Source of the DNA: Roseateles sp. XES5
GTDB taxonomy: Bacteria > Pseudomonadota > Alphaproteobacteria > Rhizobiales > Rhizobiaceae
DNA length: 64,000 nucleotides
Direction: 5' to 3'
Assembly (NCBI RefSeq): GCF_020535545.1
Contig: NZ_CP084754.1
Span: forward strand, 186,001-250,000
Part shown: positions 7,937-17,036 of the stretch, in pieces
Position numbering within the stretch: position 1 is the stretch's first letter
How the letters are laid out: each line of letters starts with the position of its first letter
Notes under the pieces: model-generated
Seen by the model: the letters and a program-made list of their open reading frames with translations, nothing else
Databases searched by the model: none
What the model was told of the DNA's origin: nothing
Made by a program: the position numbers and the translations under genes

Positions 7937-9508
7937 TCACCGGACCATCAGAGTGGCGCCCGGACCCGGCGGCAGGTCCCACAGCACCCAGAAGACAAGC
8001 TGTATGACCAGCACGCCCAGAATGGCAAGCGCATAGGGCAGCGCCAGCACCAGGGGCGTGCCCACCTTCACCGCCTCCGTGCCCTTCGGCCGCCACTTGT
8101 TGAGAAGGCCGATGACGAGAATGAGGAAAGGATTGACCGGGCAGATGGCGTTCAGCGGCGCATCGCCGATGCGGTAGATCATCTGGGTGGCGGCGGGGCT
8201 GTAGCCGAGCGCCAGCATGAGCGGCACGAAGATCGGCGCATACATGATCCACAGCACGCTGCCGGAAATGATGAAGAGGTTCGAGACCGAGACGAGCAGC
8301 AGGAAGAGGAAGATCGCCACGCCCGGCGAGGCCTCGATGCCCTGCAGCAGCACGACGCCGTAGCTGCCGATATATTCACCGATATGGCTGTCGTTGAAGA
8401 ACTTCAGGAAGATCACCGCCGCGGCCGCGACGACAAGGAAGTAGGACATCGAGGAGATGCCGTTCTTCATCCACTCCGCCGCCTCGCCGAGCGATTTCAG
8501 CCGGCCGGAGAACCAGCCATAGGCGATGCCCGACAGCGCGAAATAGAGCGAGATGAGCACGACGATGCCGCCCATGAAGGGAGACTTCGGCACGATCTGG
8601 CCGCCCTCCCCGCGTAGCGCCCCACCTTCCGGCAGCAGCATGGCGAGGATCGCGCCGAGATAGACGATCGTGAAGATGCCGGCGGCAAGAAGGCCCCGGC
8701 CTTCATTGCCCCTGCCTTCCGCCGCTTCGTCGACGACCTCGGGCTCGATCTCCAGCTCGCCGACGCGGTTCGGATGGAGCTTCGACGGCACGAAGAAATA
8801 GGTGACGACCAGCATGGCGGCCGTCGCGGTGAAGGCGCTGAAGGCGTTGAAGTACCAGTTCATGATCGGCGAGACATTCGCCGCCGCCTCGGCCGGCAGC
8901 ACGCTCGCGGTGATGCCCGACAGGACCGTGTCCGTCTGGTTGATGACGAGCGACGCGGAGAAGCCCGCCGTGTTGCCGACGAAGACGAGGATGATGCCGA
9001 GCCAGGGGTTGAGCCCCATCTGGTAGAACAGCGTGGCGGCCAGCGGCATCAGCACGAACATCGCGGCATCGCCGAAGAGGTCGCCGTTGATCGCCAGGAA
9101 CGAGACGACCGCGATGATCGCGAATTTCGGCACCCGGCGCATGAGGCTGTGAATGACCGAGGCGAGGAAGCCGGAATGTTCGGCGACCGAAATGCCCATC
9201 ATCACGACCAGCGTCAGCGCGATGGGCGGGAAGCCGACCAGCAGCTTGGGAAATTCGACGATGAGATCGGCAAGATAGGAGGCGGTGAGAATGTTCTCGA
9301 TTGCCACGGTCTTCGCCACCGCCTGCCCCGTCGCCGGGTCCACCGTCGAGAAGGAGAGCGACACGCCGCCGGCGGCCAGCGGCAGGGAGGCCAGTGCCGT
9401 CAGCGCAGCCAGCGCCAGGAGCAGCGTGAAGGGTTCGGGCAGCCGGTTGATGATGGCTTCGAGCCTGTCGAAGATGTTGCTGCCGCGCTTTTCCAGCGTC
9501 CCGTCCAT
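7937..9508 (-). CDS. abgT: AbgT-family transporter
   Basis: A 523-residue inner-membrane protein with many hydrophobic spans and family segments: RLPEPFTLL, GISVAEHSGFLASVIHSLMRRVPK, GNTAGFSASLVINQTDTVLSGIT and DAPLNAICPVNPFLILVIGLLNKW. AbgT proteins import p-aminobenzoyl-glutamate or export antifolates (sulfonamides) by proton coupling. It is the first gene of the abgT / PyrK-like / PyrD-like operon. GGGGA precedes the start. The partner genes hint at a heterocycle or pterin/pyrimidine-like substrate, which is inference. Confidence 0.88.
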   Translation of the reverse strand: MDGTLEKRGSNIFDRLEAIINRLPEPFTLLLALAALTALASLPLAAGGVSLSFSTVDPATGQAVAKTVAIENILTASYLADLIVEFPKLLVGFPPIALTLVVMMGISVAEHSGFLASVIHSLMRRVPKFAIIAVVSFLAINGDLFGDAAMFVLMPLAATLFYQMGLNPWLGIILVFVGNTAGFSASLVINQTDTVLSGITASVLPAEAAANVSPIMNWYFNAFSAFTATAAMLVVTYFFVPSKLHPNRVGELEIEPEVVDEAAEGRGNEGRGLLAAGIFTIVYLGAILAMLLPEGGALRGEGGQIVPKSPFMGGIVVLISLYFALSGIAYGWFSGRLKSLGEAAEWMKNGISSMSYFLVVAAAAVIFLKFFNDSHIGEYIGSYGVVLLQGIEASPGVAIFLFLLLVSVSNLFIISGSVLWIMYAPIFVPLMLALGYSPAATQMIYRIGDAPLNAICPVNPFLILVIGLLNKWRPKGTEAVKVGTPLVLALPYALAILGVLVIQLVFWVLWDLPPGPGATLMVR

Positions 9509-9676
9509 GCGTCCCCTACCCTGTCGTCAGAAACCTGATCCTCAGGGTTATTCCGCAAATGCCCGGCAAAGGAAAGGGATTGTCGTGGGACAGCACACCT
9601 TTCGCATACATTTATTTTCGAATCTCGGATGCAATATGAAATAATATTGCACACCGTTCAGCGGACGCGGGAAAGT

Positions 9677-9700
9677 GCCGCCCCGGCGCACCGGGGCGGC
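9677..9700 (-). terminator. hairpin after the 49-residue membrane protein
   Basis: Perfect 10-base-pair stem GCCGCCCCGG / CCGGGGCGGC with a four-base loop, starting seven bases past the small gene's stop on the minus strand. The following tract is CACTTTCCC, a modest T content. The rest of 9509-9707 holds the abgT promoter region and nothing that looks coding. Confidence 0.65.
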
Positions 9701-9707
9701 TCCCGCA

Positions 9708-9857
9708 TCAGACGAAGACCATCACACCTGCATAACCGATCGCGATCAGCACGAGCCCGACGACGAGCATGGGCATCAGGCTGCTGCCATTGATGTCCCG
9801 GCCGCTGACATGTTCGCCGGAAAACACCATGGGCTTGCGCATTTCTTCCTTATCCAT
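9708..9857 (-). CDS. 49-residue single-span membrane protein
   Basis: A short reading frame with good translation signals: GAGGG six bases before ATG, and its own terminator hairpin seven bases after the stop. The protein begins with a charged, Met-rich cytoplasmic stretch (MDKEEMRKPMVFSGEHVSG) and ends with one hydrophobic span, roughly residues 27-49 (SLMPMLVVGLVLIAIGYAGV). No family is recognised. It stands alone between abgT and the chemoreceptor gene and is preceded by an unusually strong palindrome at 9872-9900, so it probably forms its own regulated transcription unit. It could be a small regulator of a membrane complex or a stress peptide; function unknown. Confidence 0.65.
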   Translation of the reverse strand: MDKEEMRKPMVFSGEHVSGRDINGSSLMPMLVVGLVLIAIGYAGVMVFV

Positions 9858-9871
9858 AGGCACCCTCTTCG

Positions 9872-9900
9872 TTAATGTGGTAAATTATATACCACATTAA
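9872..9900. promoter_or_regulatory. long AT-rich inverted repeat, candidate operator
   Basis: Perfect 11-base arms TTAATGTGGTA and TACCACATTAA separated by seven AT-only bases. It lies 15 bases upstream of the small membrane protein start, where an operator overlapping the core promoter would be. TGGT...ACCA arms are common in GntR/FCD-type sites. No regulator gene is adjacent. Confidence 0.6.
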
Positions 9901-9954
9901 AATGGCATGCGCCGTGACAAAATGGCACCCATGCCCTTCCGTTGAAGGCGAGCG

Positions 9955-9989
9955 CAAAAACACATCGGGCGACCCGAAGGCCGCCCGAT
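9955..9989 (-). terminator. Rho-independent terminator of the chemoreceptor gene
   Basis: On the minus strand, an 8-base-pair stem (ATCGGGCG / CGCCCGAT) is followed by GTGTTTTTGCGC, a run of five T. It lies 27 bases past the chemoreceptor stop. Confidence 0.75.
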
Positions 9990-10015
9990 ACAAGGTCGGA
10001 AAATGGCTGCTGCCG

Positions 10016-12241
10016 TCAGGCGGCGGCGCGATGGCGCGGGGCTTCGCCGGCGCGGCTGACGGTGAAGCGCATCACCATGTCGCGCAGCGTATGGGCCTCG
10101 TCGTTGAGAAGGCTCGCGGCGGCAGTGGTTTCCTCCACCATCGCAGCGTTCTGCTGTGTCACCTGGTCCATGTTGTTGACCGCGACATTGATCTCCTGCA
10201 GCCCGGAGGACTGTTCGCGCGAGGAAGCGGAAATGTCCTGGATCAGCTTGTTGACGGAGAGGACCTGTTCGGCGATGCGGGTGAGCGCGCTGCCGGTTTC
10301 GGCAACCAGCGTCACGCCTTCCTGAACCTGCGAACTGGAAGCGGAAATCAGCGCCTTGATCTCCTTGGCCGCCTGGGCCGTGCGCTGGGCGAGCTCGCGC
10401 ACCTCCTGCGCCACGACCGCAAAGCCCTTGCCGGCGTCACCGGCACGCGCCGCTTCCACGCCGGCATTCAGCGCCAGCAGGTTCGTCTGGAACGCGATTT
10501 CGTCGATGACGCCGATAATCTGCGTGACCTTGCCGGAGGAGTCCTCGATGCCCTCCATGGCGGTGATCGCCTTGCGCACCACGGCGTTGGAACGGTCGGC
10601 ATCGGCGCAGGCCTCGTTGACCTTGACCGCCGCCTCGCCGGCATTGCGCGTGCTGGTGTGCATCTGCTCGGCGATCTCGTTCATCGCGGCCGCCGTTTCC
10701 TCCAGGCTCGCGGCCTGCTGTTCCGTGCGGCGCGAGAGATTGTCCGAACTGCGGCTGATCTCGCCGATGCCGGCATTCAGCGAATGGACGGTCTGGTTGA
10801 GCTGCACGATGGTCTGCTCGAGGCTGTCCATCGTGGCGTTGAAGTTGTCGCGCAGCTCCACATAGGACGGTGGGAAGGCATCGGTGATGCGGCTGGTGAG
10901 ATCGCCGCGGGCAAGGCCTGCAAGGCCATGGCCCAGCGCTTCCACGACCTTGCGCTGCTCCTCGGCGGCGCGGGCGCGTTCGGCCTCGGTCTCGCGCCGC
11001 TCGCTTTCGCTCAACTGGCGCTGTTCGGCATTGGTGGCTTCCAGGCGGCGCCCGTCCGCCAGCTTGTGACGGAAGGCTTCGAGCGCGACAGCGACCTTGC
11101 CGATTTCGTCGCTGCGCGCCTGGCCGGAAACCGGCTGTTCCAGCTGGCCCTCGGACATGCGGCCGACATCGCCGAGCAGCGAGGCCATCGGCCGCTGCAC
11201 GAAGGTGCGCACGGCGAGCAGCAGCGCGCCCATGACGGCCGCCAGGATGATGATGCCGCCGATCACCAGGATCATGGTCTGCTCGTTGACGATGGAGGAA
11301 ACCGCCGCCGCCGGAACATCCACGGCAACCGCCCAACGGGCATTGAGGCCGGGCAGATCGAACGGATAGACGACACGGTAGACCATGCCGCCATCGGCGC
11401 CGACGACATCGTTCAGCGTCACGGTGCGGCCGTCGCCAAGCGCCGCCTTCACCTTGTCCGTGCCTTCGGCGGCGTAGTCCTTCATCGTCTGCACCGCATC
11501 GGGCGCGGCCAGCCACTTGCCGGTGCCGGAGAGCAGATAGACGCGGCCGTCGCCGAACGGACGCTCGTTCTTCAGCGACTCGGCCAGCGTGCCGAGCGCG
11601 ATATCGAGACCCGTCACCGCGACGAGGCGATCCTTGATGATGATGGGCTGGGCGACCGTCATCATCAGGAGATTGTTGGCCGAGGGCTCTTCATAGGGTT
11701 CCGTCGCAGCGCCCTTCAGGCTCGTGGCCGCGAGGCGGTAGTATTCCGCATTGCGGTCGACGGTCGGCCGCAGAAGATCGAAGCCGTTCGCGCCACGGAT
11801 CCAGTAAGGCGTGAAGATGCCTTCCTTGTTGGTGCCCTGCGCAGCGTCGTCCGAGGGGCCAAGCTTGCCGTCGAGGCCCTGTTCGGTATCGACGATCCAG
11901 GCGCCGAAGACGAGATCGAACTTCTCAACCTGCGCCGGCATCATAGCCGTGATCAGCGCGCGGTCGAGGCGGCCGTCGGCCACCCCGCGCTCGACGAGAC
12001 CGGCAAAGCTGCGAGCCGCGCCCGAGAGGGCGTCGATCTTGCCGCTCATCGCCTGTGCCGTCGCTTCCGCCTCGGCTTCCGCCTGCTTGAGCGTGATGGC
12101 CACGGTACGCTCGCGCACCTGAAGAATGACGACGAGGAAGGTCAGCGCCAGAACGCAGGCAATGGCAAGCGCGCTGACGGAGAGCAGCTTGACGGCCAGC
12201 GACATCGAGGATTTCGAACGCGCAGGAGAAGTGGAGGCCAT
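10016..12241 (-). CDS. methyl-accepting chemotaxis protein with dCache-like sensor
   Basis: A 741-residue transmembrane chemoreceptor. TM1 spans about residues 15-40, a periplasmic ~280-residue dCache-like sensor follows (FDLVFGAWIVDTEQG, the DRLVAVTGLDIAL strand pattern), TM2 is at about 323-345 and HAMP at about 346-400. A coiled coil and the signalling domain come next, with the conserved hairpin tip IDEIAFQTNLLALNAGVEAARAG and FAVVAQEVRELAQRTAQAAKEI. Two Q/E-rich methylation regions flank the tip. There is no CheB/CheR-binding pentapeptide at the C-terminus. Single gene with its own terminator. The ligand cannot be read from sequence. Confidence 0.93.
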   Translation of the reverse strand: MASTSPARSKSSMSLAVKLLSVSALAIACVLALTFLVVILQVRERTVAITLKQAEAEAEATAQAMSGKIDALSGAARSFAGLVERGVADGRLDRALITAMMPAQVEKFDLVFGAWIVDTEQGLDGKLGPSDDAAQGTNKEGIFTPYWIRGANGFDLLRPTVDRNAEYYRLAATSLKGAATEPYEEPSANNLLMMTVAQPIIIKDRLVAVTGLDIALGTLAESLKNERPFGDGRVYLLSGTGKWLAAPDAVQTMKDYAAEGTDKVKAALGDGRTVTLNDVVGADGGMVYRVVYPFDLPGLNARWAVAVDVPAAAVSSIVNEQTMILVIGGIIILAAVMGALLLAVRTFVQRPMASLLGDVGRMSEGQLEQPVSGQARSDEIGKVAVALEAFRHKLADGRRLEATNAEQRQLSESERRETEAERARAAEEQRKVVEALGHGLAGLARGDLTSRITDAFPPSYVELRDNFNATMDSLEQTIVQLNQTVHSLNAGIGEISRSSDNLSRRTEQQAASLEETAAAMNEIAEQMHTSTRNAGEAAVKVNEACADADRSNAVVRKAITAMEGIEDSSGKVTQIIGVIDEIAFQTNLLALNAGVEAARAGDAGKGFAVVAQEVRELAQRTAQAAKEIKALISASSSQVQEGVTLVAETGSALTRIAEQVLSVNKLIQDISASSREQSSGLQEINVAVNNMDQVTQQNAAMVEETTAAASLLNDEAHTLRDMVMRFTVSRAGEAPRHRAAA

Positions 12242-12310
12242 GGATCGGTCCTGTTTCGCCTCTAGTGGCGACGTTTCACACGGGAAAAGGGTATAGACGC
12301 GATCGAAGTT

Positions 12311-12344
12311 GCGGCATTTGAATTAAAAAATTCATAAATGTCGC
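12311..12344. terminator. imperfect AT-rich hairpin between the CHAT operon and the chemoreceptor
   Basis: Arms GCGGCATTTGAATT and AATTCATAAATGTCGC pair with a small bulge around an A-rich loop. It lies downstream of the last gene of the CHAT operon and about 70 bases before the chemoreceptor start, so it could terminate the former or regulate the latter. Confidence 0.45.
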
Positions 12345-12418
12345 AAAACCGCATCTTTGCGGCGACCAGGTCCGCCGGCGGCCAGTGGCTTTCCGTGCAA
12401 GCGGGCGTAGGAGTGCGC

Positions 12419-13321
12419 CTAGTCGACCCGGATGACGATGCGGTTGTTCAGGCGGGTCGTCACTTCCGGCGGATAGGATCCGCCGTCGACGGGACGCCAG
12501 GGAAGGACGCGCCCGAGCCCCATGGTCTCGATCCGCTGGCTAAGTCCGAGCGCCCCGATTTTCTCCGACAACGTTCGGGCGCGCGCATCCGAAAGAGCCA
12601 TGTCGCCCGAGGCATTGCCTTCGGTGCGGACATGGACGGCGATCGTCACCCGCGCGCCGTCCACGGCCTTCAAATTACCGGTCAGTTCCTGCAACAAGGC
12701 TGCGCCATCGCTGGAGATCGTATCTCGCCCGGCCTCGAACATATCCGGGAACACCTTCTCCTTCAGCGTCATGCCGCGCATTCGCCAGGAGCAGGGGCAG
12801 CGGAAGACCAGGGGCTTCACATTGCCGGCAAGGCGCATTTCATCGGCGAGACCGAGAAGGCGAAGGGTGTAGGCGGCGTCGGGCGCCATCCAGTCCGGCG
12901 TGCCGATGTCGTCGCGCACCTGCTCCAGCGCCAGCGTATAGGCCTTGTAGGCCGCCGCGTAGTCCTTCCCCTCCCGGGCGATATCGCCAAGCGCATCCCA
13001 CACATGCCACGGTCCGCCAAACGCCCGCGCCGCCTCTTCGAGAGGTTGCGCAAAACCGGCAAGCGGCTTGCCCTCCGCGACCGCCGCTGCAATCCCGTTG
13101 AAGGCGAGGAGCCCCTGCAGCCGGTCGGCAAGACTGCGATACTCGCCGCTGCATTTTTCCGCCGCCAGGGTGGCAAGGCGCGGCTGATCTGCCGCATTGA
13201 ACGCCTCGACAAGGGCGCCGGGGTCACAGGCGAGCGCAGGGTCCGTGCCCGACGCCCACAGGAAAAGGCCGATGGCGCAGGCGATGCGCGTCGGAAGCGG
13301 TATTCCCGGCAGGATCGCCAT
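12419..13321 (-). CDS. exported protein with C-terminal OmpA-like domain
   Basis: Last gene of the CHAT operon, 300 residues. ATG at 13321 is chosen because GGAGG (13331-13335) sits nine bases before it; an in-frame start at 13354 would place that site inside the gene. Signal peptide with cleavage near ALA-CDPG. The middle is helical and TPR/Sel1-like (GDIAREGKDYAAAYKAYTLALEQ). The last ~110 residues look OmpA-like: IAVHVRTEG, LSDARARTLSEKIGALGL, GLGRVLPW and NNRIVIRVD. The usual Arg-Arg before V-x-I is N-R, so peptidoglycan binding may be weak. Predicted periplasmic partner of the CHAT protein. Confidence 0.65.
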   Translation of the reverse strand: MAILPGIPLPTRIACAIGLFLWASGTDPALACDPGALVEAFNAADQPRLATLAAEKCSGEYRSLADRLQGLLAFNGIAAAVAEGKPLAGFAQPLEEAARAFGGPWHVWDALGDIAREGKDYAAAYKAYTLALEQVRDDIGTPDWMAPDAAYTLRLLGLADEMRLAGNVKPLVFRCPCSWRMRGMTLKEKVFPDMFEAGRDTISSDGAALLQELTGNLKAVDGARVTIAVHVRTEGNASGDMALSDARARTLSEKIGALGLSQRIETMGLGRVLPWRPVDGGSYPPEVTTRLNNRIVIRVD

Positions 13322-13347
13322 CGCTGAACACCTCCACGTCAAGATAG

Positions 13348-14079
13348 CTAGCACCCTCCCCCGGCACCGCGCCGCACCAGAGCGGCAAGGAGCCGGGACG
13401 TCTGTTCATCGACGATCCCCGTCGCCGGGAGGCGGTATTGCCGCTGGAACTGCGTGACGGCTTTCTTCGTCGTTTCGTCGAAAACCTCGTCCGGCAATTC
13501 GAGCAGTTGCCCCAGCGTGTTCAAGCGTTGCTCCACGTTCTTGACCCGGTTGGCGATATCGCCGGCCTGAAGCGCCACGAAGGTCTCCGTCATCTGAGGC
13601 TGGCAGGCGGCATCCTTGCCCCGCGGCGCAAGCGAGAAGAGGCCGACCAGCTCGCCGCCGTCCGATTCCTCCTTCAACGCCAGAAGGGTGCCCTCCCCGG
13701 ATACGTCGGTGACGATGTACCGTGTCTCCAGCAGCAGACGCCCGTCATCCGCCAGCGCCAGCGTCAGGCTGCCGCCATCGCATTCGATGCTGCAGCGCAG
13801 ACCCCGGCCGGACCGCTCGCATCCTGCACCGACACCGAAGACCTCGTTCGGCACGTCCCATTCCGTGTACTGGATATCGATGCCCACACCGGCCGTGATG
13901 TCCTCACGCTTGCGGTAGATGGCCGTCAGTTCCTTGATCGGCCCGTCCTCGCGGGGAAAAGCGGCGGCGTAGCACGTGTCCGCTCCGCTCATGACATCGC
14001 CGGCCCGGGCCGGTGCGAAAGAGGTCACCAGGAGCGCGAGGCCCATGCAAGCCGGAAATGCCCTGTGAAACATCGTCAT
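13348..14079 (-). CDS. exported protein with C-terminal peptidoglycan-binding domain
   Basis: A 243-residue protein overlapping the CHAT gene by four bases (ATGA), hence translationally coupled. Signal peptide of about 26 residues ending in ARA. The central beta-rich region (about 27-160) has four cysteines and is unrecognised. The C-terminal ~60 residues are a PG_binding_1 module: VEQRLNTLGQLLELPDEVFDETTKKAVTQFQRQYRLPATGIVDEQT. It would anchor to the cell wall. Its place between the CHAT and OmpA-like genes suggests it is a substrate, receptor or regulator of the exported protease. Confidence 0.65.
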   Translation of the reverse strand: MTMFHRAFPACMGLALLVTSFAPARAGDVMSGADTCYAAAFPREDGPIKELTAIYRKREDITAGVGIDIQYTEWDVPNEVFGVGAGCERSGRGLRCSIECDGGSLTLALADDGRLLLETRYIVTDVSGEGTLLALKEESDGGELVGLFSLAPRGKDAACQPQMTETFVALQAGDIANRVKNVEQRLNTLGQLLELPDEVFDETTKKAVTQFQRQYRLPATGIVDEQTSRLLAALVRRGAGGGC

Positions 14080-17036
14080 CGCCAGTTCCCCGTCAAGATG
14101 AAAGGCGCCCAGTAGAAGGGGTGGGAAAAGCCCATGTCGATACCGTCCTCGTCCATCTTGACGATGGAGCCGCCGACATCAGGCGCACTGTCATAGACGA
14201 TGCTTCTGGCGTCGAGGTTTTTCCGCGACCCGAGGTCACCGTGAATGAATTCCCGCTGGACGGCGCCCATCGCCGCGGCCTTGGACAGGTGCCCCATTGT
14301 GCGCAATTCATAGAAACGCTGCATCATCAGGGCCGTCGAGGGATCGTTGACCTGCCACAGGCTGGCCAGCGTGGACTGCGCACCGCGATCGCTCGTCACC
14401 TTCGACAGGCTGTCGATCTCGCGGCCGTCGGCATCCTCCTCCGCAAAGCCGGTTTCACAGGCCGACAGGGTCAGAAGTTCGACATGGCGGAAATCGTAGC
14501 GTGCCTTGTCGTTCTTGATCTCGCGCAGCGACAGCAGCTCCCCCGTCCCCAGCAGCAGGCTGGAATCGGCATCGGTCTTGCCGAGGGCGAAATGCGAGGC
14601 AATATGCACGATGGCAAGGCCCGCAGGCGCCGCGCTGCCGGTCGCCAGCGCTTTCGTGAGCGCGCCGCGGTCGAAGGCCTGGTCGAGCGCCACCTCGCCG
14701 TCGAAGATGCCGGCACGGTCACTGCCCTTCACGAGCCCTTCCAGCTCGACGGCGACCCCCGGCAGAGCGGAGAAATCCCCGGTCGCCTGCGTCATGCCGA
14801 GCGCGGAGAAGGGCACGTCGCTCGCACTGCCGCCGGCAGCCTCGAAGGCGCTGTTCGTCAACACCGACGTATCGTAGGTCTCGGCCAGATAGGCCCGGCC
14901 GTCGTGCAGGGCCGCAAAGGGCAGATAGCGCAGACGCCTGTCGAGCGACAGAAGCAGCAGGCGCGCATCGGCCGCATCGAGTTCGGCGCGGATGGGCGCG
15001 ATCAGCAGGTCATAGAGTTTCCTGCCCTGCGGCAACGGATCGGTGACCGCGCGGCTCATGAGGTGGCGGAACCGGTCGATATCCGCGTTGAGATCCGCCT
15101 CGGCGAAGGGCTTGCCGTTCCATTCCGTGATGACGAAGCTCTTCGGCCCGGCGGCCGTCGTCACGATGATGTTGAGACGCTCCGGCATGACGAGATAATG
15201 CACGATCACCGTGCCCTTGCCCGCCTCGGCCTTCGCGATGGTTTCGGAGGGACCGAGCGTATCGGGCAGCGGCGGCACGGCTTCCGCTTCGGCCAGCACG
15301 CCCGCGGCGGCCATGATGGCGTGCATGCTGTCGGCATAGGCCCGGTCGGCCTCCTGCAGGCGCGTTTCGATGCCGGACAACTCCTGCTGTTCCGCCTGCG
15401 TCAGCGTCCGCGCCGCACGCTGGAGCCGCAGTTCGTTCGCCCGGCGCCCTTCCGGAACGACCGGCAGGACAAGGGCGTCGAGCGCGGCGCGCAGGCGTTG
15501 CTCCTCTGGCGTATAGGGGATTTCCCGGAAAGCCTCGCCAACGAAGTCGGGATCGCGGCCGACGAACTGGAAGGCCTCGAAATCCTTCAGCAGCCCCAAC
15601 ACGAACCGCGCCTCGCCCAGCCTGTTTTCCCGCACCAGCAAGTCGGCGAGCCAGCGGTAGTTGTCGGAGACGAGGTCGCGGAAGCAGCCCTGCAGCCTCT
15701 CCGGGATCGTGGCAAGATCGCGCCGCACGGCCTGCAGACGATTGATGGCGTCCTTCGCCAGCACCATCGCCGCCGCATCGGCATCGAGTGCAAAGACGCG
15801 CTCGCTGGCGCGTGACAGGTGGCAGACGGAGGTCAGCGCGCCCTGCAATTGCCCAAGTTCGACCGTGGCGATGGCGTCAAGCCGCATTTCGGCGGCAAGG
15901 GCCGTCAGTTCCATCGAGAGGGCAGCGTCCTTCCGGCCCTCGGCCTTCTCGGCATTGGCACTTTCACGCGCCGCGTTCACGAAGGCGCGTGAAAGCCCGC
16001 GCTGCGCCTTGACGGCGGCAAAGACCGCTTCGGCCTCCTGCGGCGTCGTCACGACGTCGGCGACGGCCTCCTGCGGCCTGCCATCGATGAGCGCCAGATA
16101 GTCGCGTGCCTCCTCGTCACCGCGCAACGCGAGGAAGCGCAGGAGCGACACGAACCCGTCCGGCAGCGTGCTCATATCCGTGGTGTCGCGCTGGGCGATA
16201 AGCCGGCGGAATGTCGGCGAGCGCAGGGAGGCGACAATGGTCCCACTCTCCTCCCCTGCAACTCCACGCGTGGCGAAGCCTCTTGCCAGGCGCTCCTCCG
16301 CTTCCGCCCGCTGCAAGGCGGCCAGCGCGCCCTTGAAATCGCCGTAGGCGGCGAGCACGTCGAACAGGTCGACGTGATCGATTGCCTTGAGCCGGTCGAT
16401 ACCGACGCCGACAAGCGCGCCGCCAAACGCACCGGACGCCAGATATTTGGCCGCTTGCGGGCAGGTGCTCAGCGGTTGTTCGTCCTTTGTCGCCGTGCAG
16501 ACGCGGTCGAGCACCTTTGCCATGTCCTTCGGCAGGGCGGCCGCGCCGTTCTTGCGCGTGATGTCCTCGATCTTCAAGGCGAGATAGGCGGGTATCGAGG
16601 TCAACGATCCAAACAGCCCATTGCCGCCCTCCTCGGGCGCAAACACGGCGGCACTCAACACGGCGCGCGGCTCGCCCTTCGATTTGCGCAGGTCGGGAAA
16701 CGCACTGAGGAGGCGATAGAGCGTGAACGCGTCGTCCCGTCTGTCAGCCTCGGGTATCCTGCGTAGCCAGTTGGCGGCATCCGCCGTGTCGAGCGTTCCG
16801 CCACACTGCACGCAGAGCGCCAGCCGCGCCAGGCTGCGCACGAAATCCGGGCTCTTCTTCGCCGCCGCCTCGACCAGCTTGCGCCCGTCGCTCGTAGCCA
16901 GGACGGCATTGCCGGACATCAGCCGGTTGACCACCAGCGTCGTCGGCAGGAATTTGCCGGCGGACAGGAGGCGCTTGTAGGCGGCGAGTGCGCCCTTGCG
17001 GTCCGGCGTCGCCGCGCCTTCCAGGAAGCCTGCCAT
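14076..17036 (-). CDS. CHAT-domain protease (caspase-like); probable 3' part of a frameshifted gene
   Basis: A 986-residue frame. The N-terminal ~600 residues are alpha-helical repeats (TPR/Sel1-like). The last ~330 are a CHAT domain with the catalytic dyad in place: His815 in HIASH and Cys860 in LSACETG, with RLRYLPFAALHDG, LPGVAVELEGL, SLWQVNDPSTALMM and HPFYWAPFILTG. CHAT proteases are caspase relatives. Taken alone it lacks a signal peptide. However, the bases before its ATG read E-P-F-G-L-Y-L in frame and continue the Sel1 repeat left unfinished by the upstream gene, so the native product is probably a ~1,647-residue exported protein. The start overlaps the upstream stop by one base (TGATG). 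Confidence 0.85.
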   Translation of the reverse strand: MAGFLEGAATPDRKGALAAYKRLLSAGKFLPTTLVVNRLMSGNAVLATSDGRKLVEAAAKKSPDFVRSLARLALCVQCGGTLDTADAANWLRRIPEADRRDDAFTLYRLLSAFPDLRKSKGEPRAVLSAAVFAPEEGGNGLFGSLTSIPAYLALKIEDITRKNGAAALPKDMAKVLDRVCTATKDEQPLSTCPQAAKYLASGAFGGALVGVGIDRLKAIDHVDLFDVLAAYGDFKGALAALQRAEAEERLARGFATRGVAGEESGTIVASLRSPTFRRLIAQRDTTDMSTLPDGFVSLLRFLALRGDEEARDYLALIDGRPQEAVADVVTTPQEAEAVFAAVKAQRGLSRAFVNAARESANAEKAEGRKDAALSMELTALAAEMRLDAIATVELGQLQGALTSVCHLSRASERVFALDADAAAMVLAKDAINRLQAVRRDLATIPERLQGCFRDLVSDNYRWLADLLVRENRLGEARFVLGLLKDFEAFQFVGRDPDFVGEAFREIPYTPEEQRLRAALDALVLPVVPEGRRANELRLQRAARTLTQAEQQELSGIETRLQEADRAYADSMHAIMAAAGVLAEAEAVPPLPDTLGPSETIAKAEAGKGTVIVHYLVMPERLNIIVTTAAGPKSFVITEWNGKPFAEADLNADIDRFRHLMSRAVTDPLPQGRKLYDLLIAPIRAELDAADARLLLLSLDRRLRYLPFAALHDGRAYLAETYDTSVLTNSAFEAAGGSASDVPFSALGMTQATGDFSALPGVAVELEGLVKGSDRAGIFDGEVALDQAFDRGALTKALATGSAAPAGLAIVHIASHFALGKTDADSSLLLGTGELLSLREIKNDKARYDFRHVELLTLSACETGFAEEDADGREIDSLSKVTSDRGAQSTLASLWQVNDPSTALMMQRFYELRTMGHLSKAAAMGAVQREFIHGDLGSRKNLDARSIVYDSAPDVGGSIVKMDEDGIDMGFSHPFYWAPFILTGNWR

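Noticed and set aside
9902-12265. A 787-codon plus-strand frame opposite the chemoreceptor
   Set aside because: Its product is low-complexity and the opposite strand encodes an unmistakable chemoreceptor in the matching codon phase.
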